Assembly: GCA_004357365.1 (NCBI GenBank)
Contig: SMVT01000131.1
Span: 1-5,169 of the forward strand
DNA from: Nitrospina sp.
GTDB taxonomy: Bacteria; Nitrospinota; Nitrospinia; Nitrospinales; Nitrospinaceae
Length of the DNA stretch: 5,169 nt
Direction: 5' to 3'
Shown here: piece by piece, positions 1 to 5,169 of the stretch
How positions within the stretch are numbered: the first letter of the stretch is position 1
How the letters are laid out: each line of letters opens with the position of its first letter
The notes under the pieces: model-generated
The model's database searches: none
What the model was told of the DNA's origin: nothing
The model's input: the letters and a program-made list of their open reading frames with translations, nothing else
Made by a program: the position numbers and the translations under genes

Positions 1-1
1 A

Positions 2-7
2 TATAAT
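2..7 (+). promoter_or_regulatory. Possible -10 box of the hflX promoter
   Basis: A perfect TATAAT lies at 2-7. A sigma-70 type start about seven bases downstream would fall near 13-16. That would make the first in-frame ATG (16) leaderless, or would leave a leader of roughly 43 bases before the ATG at 58. The -35 region lies outside the window, so the promoter cannot be completed. One AT-rich hexamer alone can arise by chance. Confidence 0.4.
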
Positions 8-57
8 GACGTTAAATGAAGACGCACCCCATTCCTCAAAGTCCTAAAAAGACCACC

Positions 58-1314
58 ATGCTCAAAGCGCTGCTGGTCGGTGTGGACATCACCGGCAACG
101 GCAGCACCGGGCATTCCCTGGATGAACTGGAAGGACTGGCCCGCACCGCTCATTACCAGCCGGTCGGACACTTCACCCAGCGGCTGGCGTCCATCAACCC
201 GAAAACCTTCATCGGCAAAGGCAAGGTCGACGAGCTGGTCACCGCCGTGAAACACCACCAAGCCGACGCGGTGATCTTCGACGAAACCCTCACCCCGGCG
301 CAAACCCGCAACCTGGAAAATATTCTGAAATGCGGCGTGGTGGACCGGCCGTGGATCATCCTCGAAATTTTCAAGGACCACGCCTGCACGCGCGAAGCCA
401 AAACGCAGGTGGAACTGGCGCGTCTGCAATACGCCCTGCCCCGCCTCACCCGGATGTGGACCCATCTCTCCCGGCAACGGGGCGGCATCGGTATGAAGGA
501 CGTCGGTGAAACGCAGATTCAGTTGGACCGGCGCAGCATCCGCGACCAGATCGCCAAACTCAATAAAAAACTGAAACAGATTCAACGTGAACGGCAAACA
601 CAAAGAAAGGCGCGCCGGGGCGCGTATCAGGTGTCGCTGGTGGGCTACACCAACGTCGGCAAGTCCACCCTGATGAACTGCCTCACCGGCACCCACACTC
701 TGGTGGCAGACAAACTGTTCGCCACGCTCGACTCCACCGTACGCAAGGTGAAAAAGAATTTTCCCTATCCCATCCTGCTGGCGGACACCGTCGGGCTGAT
801 CGACAAACTGCCGCACGATCTGGTGGCGTCGTTCAAAAGCACGCTCGACGAAATCCGCAACGCCAACCTGCTTCTGCACGTGGTGGACATCAGCCATCCC
901 AACTTCCAGGAACAGTTGCGCATCGCCGAAGAACTCACTCGCGAGATGGGGGCGGACGCATTGCCGATGGTGCGGGTCTTCAACAAGATCGATCGAATGG
1001 CCGGGGACAGCGATACCCTGGACCACATGCGTCGGCAGTACCCGGAAGCGGTGTTCGTCTCCTGCCGCCAGGGACTGGGAATGGACGATCTCCGGAAGGC
1101 CATCGTCAAACAATACGAGGCGAATCTGTTGCCCTACCGGGTGGAACTCCCCTACCCGCAGAACAATCTGATCCAGAAAATCAGGAAACACGCCCTGATC
1201 GTCAAAGAGGACTATCACCAGACATCAGTCACTCTGGATTTGCGCGTGTGGCCGCAACACAAATCCAAACTGCTGGCCGTCCTCGACGGGCACTCCCAAC
1301 CGGCGACCGGATAA
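58..1314 (+). CDS. hflX: Ribosome-associated GTPase HflX
   Basis: HflX is a cytoplasmic translational GTPase that binds the 50S subunit and, in studied bacteria, splits stalled or stress-arrested ribosomes. From the ATG at 58 the protein has 418 residues, close to the family's roughly 420. The N-terminal HflX domain shows FIGKGK at 51-56 and the glycine-rich GGIG at 142-145, followed by DVGETQ and a basic, probably coiled-coil linker at about 155-188. The G domain has G1 GYTNVGKST (196-204), FATLD near switch I (221-225), G3 DTVG (243-246), G4 NKID (309-312) and a G5-like SC at 335-336. A C-terminal domain follows to residue 418. An in-frame ATG at 16 would add 14 residues. I prefer 58 because the extra codons (CCT, AGT, CAA, ATT) are unlike the high-GC3 body, because family homology begins near LKALLVGVD, and because TATAAT at 2-7 would leave no leader for 16. 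Neither start has a good Shine-Dalgarno. The usual GPGE loop reads DVGE here. Function is certain at family level. Confidence 0.96.
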   Translation: MLKALLVGVDITGNGSTGHSLDELEGLARTAHYQPVGHFTQRLASINPKTFIGKGKVDELVTAVKHHQADAVIFDETLTPAQTRNLENILKCGVVDRPWIILEIFKDHACTREAKTQVELARLQYALPRLTRMWTHLSRQRGGIGMKDVGETQIQLDRRSIRDQIAKLNKKLKQIQRERQTQRKARRGAYQVSLVGYTNVGKSTLMNCLTGTHTLVADKLFATLDSTVRKVKKNFPYPILLADTVGLIDKLPHDLVASFKSTLDEIRNANLLLHVVDISHPNFQEQLRIAEELTREMGADALPMVRVFNKIDRMAGDSDTLDHMRRQYPEAVFVSCRQGLGMDDLRKAIVKQYEANLLPYRVELPYPQNNLIQKIRKHALIVKEDYHQTSVTLDLRVWPQHKSKLLAVLDGHSQPATG

Positions 1315-1319
1315 AGCCG

Positions 1320-1631
1320 CTACTTTTTGGTCATCTCGGTGACCACGTACAACCCCTTGTCGTTCACCACGTACTGCCCCGACACCGCATCCCCCTTCTT
1401 GAGATCGCTGATCCCGGACAGGCCGGTCAATTTGGATTTCTCGTTCACCACGACGGTGAACCGTTTTTTGGTGGCCGGGTCCTTAATGGCCACCTTGTTC
1501 TTGGCCACGATCACTTTTTTGACGTTGCCGGAGAACGGCACCGCGTCCCCCGCCCAGACGGAAGACCCGGCAAACAAGAGAACCAGCAAAACCACCCCAC
1601 ACATCACAAACCGCCGATGGATTGAATACAT
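1320..1631 (-). CDS. Small exported basic protein of unknown function
   Basis: I do not recognise a named family. The 103-residue product starts with a clear Sec signal peptide: basic MYSIHRR, a hydrophobic core at about residues 9-22, and a probable signal peptidase I site after VWA (residue 27). Cys11 is not in a lipobox position, so it is probably not a lipoprotein. The predicted mature part has about 76 residues and is rich in Lys (14) against seven acidic residues, so it is clearly basic. It alternates short beta-like segments: FSGNVKKVIV, KVAIKDP, KRFTVVV, then DLKKGDAVSGQYVV. That pattern resembles small periplasmic OB-fold-like domains of the DUF5666 kind, in which a DLKxGDxV turn is common. 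This is an inference by pattern, not a match. It lacks the Met/His/Trp set expected of the CusF copper chaperone. The start is well supported by AGGAGG four bases upstream. The gene runs toward hflX, stopping five bases from its end. Confidence 0.85.
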   Translation of the reverse strand: MYSIHRRFVMCGVVLLVLLFAGSSVWAGDAVPFSGNVKKVIVAKNKVAIKDPATKKRFTVVVNEKSKLTGLSGISDLKKGDAVSGQYVVNDKGLYVVTEMTKK

Positions 1632-1635
1632 ACAA

Positions 1636-1641
1636 CCTCCT
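1636..1641 (-). promoter_or_regulatory. Strong Shine-Dalgarno for the small exported protein
   Basis: On the reverse strand the sequence reads AGGAGGTTGTATG, a full AGGAGG core four bases before the ATG at 1629-1631. It is the best ribosome-binding site in the window and fixes the start of the small gene. hflX, the helicase and hemH all lack a comparable site. Confidence 0.85.
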
Positions 1642-1642
1642 C

Positions 1643-1666
1643 ACGGCACCCTGATTAACGTGCCGT
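1643..1666 (-). promoter_or_regulatory. Hairpin in the leader of the small exported protein gene
   Basis: A perfect 7-base inverted repeat, ACGGCAC (1643-1649) and GTGCCGT (1660-1666), encloses a 10-base loop. Read on the reverse strand, its 3' arm ends one base before GAGGAGG. It therefore sits directly next to the Shine-Dalgarno without covering it. No T-run follows on either strand, so it is unlikely to be a rho-independent terminator. It may stabilise or modulate the small gene's message. Confidence 0.4.
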
Positions 1667-1711
1667 TTACGGGTTAGGAATTAAAAAATTAAATAGCGAT
1701 GTGAAAGGGGA

Positions 1712-1720
1712 ATTATACCA
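1712..1720 (-). promoter_or_regulatory. Possible extended -10 promoter for the small exported protein
   Basis: The reverse strand reads TGGTATAAT at 1720-1712, a perfect TATAAT preceded by the TGn of an extended -10 element. A start near 1705 would give a leader of about 74 bases that contains the hairpin and Shine-Dalgarno. I see no good TTGACA-like -35 at 16-18 bases upstream, which extended -10 promoters tolerate. The element overlaps the helicase's final codons (GTG GTA TAA), so much of it is also fixed by coding. Confidence 0.35.
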
Positions 1721-3893
1721 CGATGAGATTGGCGTGGTTGACGGCGAGCTTTTTCTTCCCGGCCTTTTTGAAAAACACCACCACCTTGAGGTCGTCCGCG
1801 TTGCCTTCGCGGTTGACCACCACGCCGGAGCCGAACTTGGGATGCAGGACTTTGGTGCCGACACAATACTCGCCGTTCTCGGCGGACACCCGCGCCACCG
1901 GCTCCGGCAGGGCCACCGCCAACCGACGGCCATAGGCATAAGACGGCCGGGCCTCGTACCCTCTCGCCGCCATCTCCATTTCTAAAACCTCGCCGGGAAT
2001 GGCGGTGAGGAAATCCGACGGCTGGTAATTGCAGATATTGCCGTAAATCCGCCGCCGCCGCGCGTTGGTCAGCATCAGCCGGCTTTTGGCGCGGGTGATG
2101 CCGACGTAACACAAACGCCGTTCCTCTTCGAATTCCTCGGTGCTGGACATGGAGCTGGCGTGCGGCAACAGGCCGTTCTCGAGGCCGATCATGCACACGC
2201 CCTCAAACTCGAGACCCTTGCAGGTATGAAGCGTCATCAGCGGCAGAACGCCTCGGCTGTCATCGAGATGATCGAGATCCGATACCAGCGCGGTGGTGTC
2301 CAGAAACTCGCGCAGGGATTCGTCCCGATGATCTTCGCCGAACTGCTCGACGGCGGAATATAATTCGTTGAGGTTTTCCAGGCGGCTTTGGTTTTCGACG
2401 GTTTTCTCTTTTTCGAGTTTAGCCATGTAACCGGTGCGCGCCAGAATTTCATTCAAAAACTCCGCCGCCGCCCGCTCTTCATAAATCGTGTGCAGTTGAT
2501 CCATGAGAGCCACGAACTGCGCGATTTTTTTCCCCGGCCCGGTGGACACAATTTTTTTGGATTCGGCCTGCCTGAGACCCTCCAGCAGGGACAGGCCGTG
2601 TTGGCCGCAATACGCTTCCACTTTCTCGAGGGACGACTTGCCGATGCCCCGCACCGGCACGTTGACGATGCGTTTCAGAGAAACCGAGTCGGCGGGATTC
2701 AGCACCACCCGCATATAAGCGAGGATGTCCTTGATCTCCCTGCGCTCGTAAAACTTGAGACCGCCGACCACCTGATAGGGCATTTCCAGCTGGCGCAGTT
2801 GATCCTCCACCACCCGCGATTGCGCGTTGGTGCGGTACAGCACCGCCATATCGTTGAAGGAGAGCCCATCCTCGTTCGCCCATTGCTGAATGCGCTCGCA
2901 CACCGCGCGGGCCTCGCCGATATCGGCCTCCGCCCGGTAATAAATTATTTTCGCCCCGACAGCATTGTCCGTCCACAGGGTTTTATCCTTGCGCGCGACA
3001 TTTTCCTTAACCACCGCCGCCGCCGCGGTGAGGATGTTCTGCGTCGACCGGTAATTCTGCTCCAGCTTGATGACCCGCGTGTTCGGAAAATCCTTTTCAA
3101 AGTGCAGGATATTTTCGATGTTGGCTCCACGCCAGCGGTAAATGCTCTGATCCTCGTCGCCCACCACGCACACGTTCTGATGGCTATCCGCCAATAGCCG
3201 CACCAGGTTGTACTGGGTGACATTCGTATCCTGAAACTCGTCGACCAGCAAGTAACGGAACCGGTTATTGTAATATTCTTTGATGGCAGGATGATTGCGC
3301 AGAAGATGGACGGTCAACATCAACAGATCGTCGAAGTCGAGCCCGTTGTTGTCGCGCAACGCCTGCTGGTACAACGGATACACCTCCGCCGCTTTCAGCT
3401 GGTGCCCGTAGGAATACGTGTCCAGCCGAAGGTCGCTGGCGAACAGGTAATCGTTTTTGAATCCGCCGATGTGACCGAGAAGGGTCCGCGGAGCAAACGC
3501 CTCTTCATTTACGTTCGCGGCTTTCATGCATTTTTTGACCAGCGACAACTGATCCTGGTTGTCGTAGATCACGAAGTCGTTGCTGTAGCCCAGTTCATGA
3601 ATGTGGTGGCGCAGAAGCTTAAGGCAAAACGAGTGAAAGGTGCTGATCCAGGGATAGGTCTCGCACGATTCCAGTTTCTGGTACACGCGGTCGAGCATCT
3701 CCTTCGCCGCCTTGTTGGTGAAGGTGATGGCGAGGATGGACTCCGGCGGCACCTGCTTTTCACGGATCAGGTAAACGATGCGATAGGTGATGGCCCGCGT
3801 TTTGCCCGACCCGGCGCCCGCGACCACCAGCACCGGACCCTCGGTGTGCCGGACCGCTTCCCATTGTTGTGGATTGAGTTCGTCGGAAAACAT
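1713..3893 (-). CDS. uvrD: UvrD/PcrA-type superfamily 1A DNA helicase
   Basis: This is an ATP-dependent 3'-5' DNA helicase and translocase of the UvrD/PcrA group, acting in nucleotide-excision repair, mismatch repair or replication-conflict resolution. All SF1A motifs are intact in the 726 residues, a normal full length. They are Q motif LNPQQ (6-10), Walker A AGAGSGKTR (25-33), Ia ITFTNKAAKEM (56-66), Walker B DEFQD (218-222), III GDEDQSIYRWRGA (245-257), IV EQNYRS (278-283), V TLHTCKGLEF (554-563) and VI YVGITRAK (596-603). GIGKSSL near 416-422 matches the family's conserved 2B-region element. A linker of about 70 residues leads to a C-terminal Tudor-like module at about 678-726 with HPKFGSG (684-690) and a lysine-rich strand. 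In PcrA/UvrD this module contacts RNA polymerase. The start ATG at 3891-3893 sits directly before the Q motif but has no clear Shine-Dalgarno. It lies 74 bases after hemH on the same strand. Whether it is the UvrD or PcrA orthologue cannot be settled from sequence reading. Rep is unlikely because of the tail. Confidence 0.96.
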   Translation of the reverse strand: MFSDELNPQQWEAVRHTEGPVLVVAGAGSGKTRAITYRIVYLIREKQVPPESILAITFTNKAAKEMLDRVYQKLESCETYPWISTFHSFCLKLLRHHIHELGYSNDFVIYDNQDQLSLVKKCMKAANVNEEAFAPRTLLGHIGGFKNDYLFASDLRLDTYSYGHQLKAAEVYPLYQQALRDNNGLDFDDLLMLTVHLLRNHPAIKEYYNNRFRYLLVDEFQDTNVTQYNLVRLLADSHQNVCVVGDEDQSIYRWRGANIENILHFEKDFPNTRVIKLEQNYRSTQNILTAAAAVVKENVARKDKTLWTDNAVGAKIIYYRAEADIGEARAVCERIQQWANEDGLSFNDMAVLYRTNAQSRVVEDQLRQLEMPYQVVGGLKFYERREIKDILAYMRVVLNPADSVSLKRIVNVPVRGIGKSSLEKVEAYCGQHGLSLLEGLRQAESKKIVSTGPGKKIAQFVALMDQLHTIYEERAAAEFLNEILARTGYMAKLEKEKTVENQSRLENLNELYSAVEQFGEDHRDESLREFLDTTALVSDLDHLDDSRGVLPLMTLHTCKGLEFEGVCMIGLENGLLPHASSMSSTEEFEEERRLCYVGITRAKSRLMLTNARRRRIYGNICNYQPSDFLTAIPGEVLEMEMAARGYEARPSYAYGRRLAVALPEPVARVSAENGEYCVGTKVLHPKFGSGVVVNREGNADDLKVVVFFKKAGKKKLAVNHANLIVV

Positions 3894-3967
3894 ATCAGAT
3901 TAAGGGTTGACCGTTATCCGCACCCGCTTATCATTTCCGGGAGATGGCGCGCCCGTATCGGTTCGAT

Positions 3968-4918
3968 TCAAACCAGATGCTCCCAGACCACAGCCGCCAG
4001 CGCTTCGGTGAACAGGGGAGAGGTGTTGAGCGATTCGGTCCGGTATAATTCAATGCCGCGCCCGGCGGCGTATTGTTTGAAAGCGATGTCGATGTCGTAC
4101 AGAATTTCGATATGGTCGCACACGAAACCCACGGGAACAATGAGCACGGTTTTCCCGCCGGCGTCGGCGATTTTGTCCAGCGTTTCCTCCACACTCGGCG
4201 CCAGCCAGGGGACGGGAATCATGCCCTGGCTCTGGTAGGCCTGGTGCCAGTCAGGAATGTCGACCTGTTGCAAAATGCCTTTCAGGGTTTTGCCGTATTC
4301 CTCGACATAGGGATCGCCATACTCCGCCACCGAATCGGCGGGAATGCTGTGCACGGTAAAAATGGTATGAACGTTTTTCTTCCCCTTGGCTTTTAAATCC
4401 CCGGCGGCGGCCCGGTAGCGTTCCACGAACGCGTCGATCAGGCGCGGCTGGTTCGGCCAGCGGGTGATGAATTGAATTTCGAGGTCTTTAGTTTTCCAAC
4501 CCGCCAACGCCTCCTCAAACGCCTGCTGATAGCGTTCGGTGCTCCACCGGCTGTAATGCGGGGCCAGGCACAGTGCCACCAGCCGTTGGGGGCGGTCGCG
4601 CAGGGCCTGGTTCACCGCCTCCTGGATAGTGGGACTCCAAGTCCGCATCCCGACATACACCTTGAATTCGTCTTCCTCCTGATTGAGGAATTGCTCCAGC
4701 GCTTCGGCCTGCGCGGTGGTGATGTCCAACAAAGGCGAACGCCCGCCGATTTGCCGGTAGCGGTCGGCCACTTCCCGGATGACTTCCAACGACGAGTTGG
4801 TGCCGCCGCGAATATTTTTCAGGTAGCGGGGAATATCCTGGATGCGCAGCGGGGCGCCATGCGCCAGCAGAACGACTGCGGTTTTGACTTTTTTGGGTGA
4901 GACCGTGAGGTTATTCAT
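3968..4918 (-). CDS. hemH: Ferrochelatase (proto- or coproporphyrin)
   Basis: This enzyme inserts Fe(II) into a porphyrin late in heme synthesis. From the ATG at 4916-4918 it has 316 residues, matching single-domain bacterial ferrochelatases of about 310-320 residues. It has no C-terminal [2Fe-2S] extension or membrane segment. Family landmarks in order are LLAHGAP (17-23), IGGRSPL (57-63), the MRTWSP segment (91-96), APHYS (119-123), catalytic His190 in TVHSIP, QSQG...PWLAP (229-240), and GFVCDHIEILYDID (264-277) with the conserved acidic Glu271. The layout follows the Bacillus subtilis enzyme closely from memory (His183, Glu264), which is a coproporphyrin ferrochelatase. The substrate cannot be assigned from this alone. 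An upstream in-frame ATG at 4955-4957 would add 13 non-homologous residues inside hemE, so I reject it. The chosen start overlaps the hemE stop by eight bases and has no Shine-Dalgarno, suggesting coupled translation. Confidence 0.95.
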   Translation of the reverse strand: MNNLTVSPKKVKTAVVLLAHGAPLRIQDIPRYLKNIRGGTNSSLEVIREVADRYRQIGGRSPLLDITTAQAEALEQFLNQEEDEFKVYVGMRTWSPTIQEAVNQALRDRPQRLVALCLAPHYSRWSTERYQQAFEEALAGWKTKDLEIQFITRWPNQPRLIDAFVERYRAAAGDLKAKGKKNVHTIFTVHSIPADSVAEYGDPYVEEYGKTLKGILQQVDIPDWHQAYQSQGMIPVPWLAPSVEETLDKIADAGGKTVLIVPVGFVCDHIEILYDIDIAFKQYAAGRGIELYRTESLNTSPLFTEALAAVVWEHLV

Positions 4919-5169
4919 TGCGATATTCGTGGACCATGTCCACCACCGCCTTGACATGATCGACCGGGGTGTGTTGTAGAATCCCGTGCCCGAGATTGAA
5001 GATATGCCCGGCGCGTCCCCCGGCCCGTTTCAGGATGTCGTTTACTTTTTCCCGGATCACCGGAATCGGCGCGAACAGGATGTTTGGATCGAGGTTGCCC
5101 TGGATCGGGGTGCCATGGCCGATCTGTTGCCATGCGTCGTCGAGATGGATGCGCCAGTCGAATCCCATC
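4911..5169 (-). CDS. hemE: Uroporphyrinogen decarboxylase, C-terminal part (cut by window edge)
   Basis: HemE is the cytoplasmic enzyme that removes the four acetate carboxyls of uroporphyrinogen III to give coproporphyrinogen III. About the last 85 residues are visible. The N-terminal three quarters, including the substrate-binding arginines and the catalytic Asp, lie beyond position 5169. The fragment shows family landmarks: GFDW at its start, IQGNLDP (22-28 of the fragment), LFAP (31-34) and HIFNLGHGI (55-63). The last contains the His equivalent to active-site His339 of human UROD. The typical ending TPVDHVKAVVDMVHEY follows. The stop TAA at 4911-4913 overlaps the start of hemH in the arrangement ATGAATAA. 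hemE is therefore the upstream gene of a hemEH unit whose promoter is outside the window. The fragment is intact and in frame as far as visible. Confidence 0.95.
   Translation of the reverse strand, partial: MGFDWRIHLDDAWQQIGHGTPIQGNLDPNILFAPIPVIREKVNDILKRAGGRAGHIFNLGHGILQHTPVDHVKAVVDMVHEYRNE

Noticed and set aside
6..47. 13-codon open frame before hflX (possible leader peptide)
   Set aside because: It has no ribosome site and no amino-acid bias suggesting attenuation, and it overlaps the presumed -10 box, so it would probably lie outside the transcript.
1248..1677. Two forward-strand open frames opposite the small exported protein
   Set aside because: The reverse-strand gene has a signal peptide and a strong ribosome site, and the forward frames have neither. 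They are its antisense shadows.
1680..1698. AT-rich tract as a rho-independent terminator for the helicase
   Set aside because: On the reverse strand the T-rich run is not preceded by a GC-rich stem, so only AT-rich intergenic sequence can be claimed.
1681..2196. Reverse-strand open frame of 171 codons in another frame over the helicase C-terminus
   Set aside because: The product is Arg/Gly-rich low-complexity shadow translation, and the helicase frame is intact with a complete Tudor-like tail, so there is no frameshift.
3012..3030. Inverted repeat CACCGC/GCGGTG and GCC-rich tract
   Set aside because: It encodes the alanine run in the helicase (residues about 290-293). Similar CCG-rich tracts near 2046-2060 and 2462-2475 encode Arg and Ala runs, so coding explains them.
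2388..3197. Forward-strand open frame of 269 codons inside the helicase gene
   Set aside because: It is entirely antisense to conserved helicase motifs. Its product is rich in His/Arg/Leu, typical of shadow translation, and has no family resemblance.
3946..3953. GGCGCGCC palindrome in the spacer between hemH and the helicase
   Set aside because: It is an isolated 8-base GC palindrome with no flanking pairing or T-run, and not evidence of a terminator or operator on its own.
3291..4238. Long forward-strand open frame (315 codons) opposite the helicase and hemH
   Set aside because: It lies antisense to two unmistakable genes, spans their intergenic gap, has no recognisable motif, and is the kind of open frame produced by GC-biased third positions on the other strand.

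Overview
This 5,169-base window is moderately GC-rich chromosomal DNA carrying ordinary, dense housekeeping genes. It has one complete forward-strand gene, hflX. Facing it are four reverse-strand genes, read from the right edge leftward: the 3' end of hemE, then hemH, a UvrD/PcrA-type helicase, and a small exported protein. The exported protein has a signal peptide typical of a bacterium with an envelope or periplasmic compartment. Nothing in the window fixes the taxon. The mix of a short single-domain ferrochelatase, a UvrD/PcrA helicase with a Tudor-like tail and an HflX with a variant loop would fit a Gram-negative lineage outside the best-studied proteobacteria. Nitrospinota is a low-confidence guess from general resemblance only.

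Layout. 1-57: a perfect TATAAT lies at the extreme left edge, followed by a short leader in which two in-frame ATGs (16 and 58) compete as the hflX start. 58-1314 (+): hflX, a ribosome-associated GTPase. 1315-1319: a five-base convergent junction without a convincing terminator. 1320-1631 (-): a secreted 103-residue basic protein of unknown function, with a strong Shine-Dalgarno and a leader hairpin. 1632-1712: the only notable AT-rich intergenic patch, which carries a possible extended -10 promoter for the small gene. 1713-3893 (-): a complete UvrD/PcrA helicase. 3894-3967: a 74-base spacer in which I see no clear promoter or terminator. 3968-4918 (-): ferrochelatase hemH. 4911-5169 (-): the C-terminal part of uroporphyrinogen decarboxylase hemE, cut by the window edge.

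How the genes relate. hemE and hemH overlap by 8 bases and act in the same pathway (tetrapyrrole decarboxylation and iron insertion into the porphyrin), so they are almost certainly co-transcribed and translationally coupled. The helicase follows on the same strand after a short gap and may be read through from the hem genes, but it belongs functionally to DNA repair. hflX belongs to ribosome rescue and stress response and is on its own transcript. I found no mobile element, CRISPR array, tRNA, rRNA or defence-like cassette. No intergenic stretch exceeds 300 bases. I do not see an undescribed multi-gene system here. The most open items are the small exported protein with its leader, and sequence variants in HflX and HemH at positions that matter in those families.
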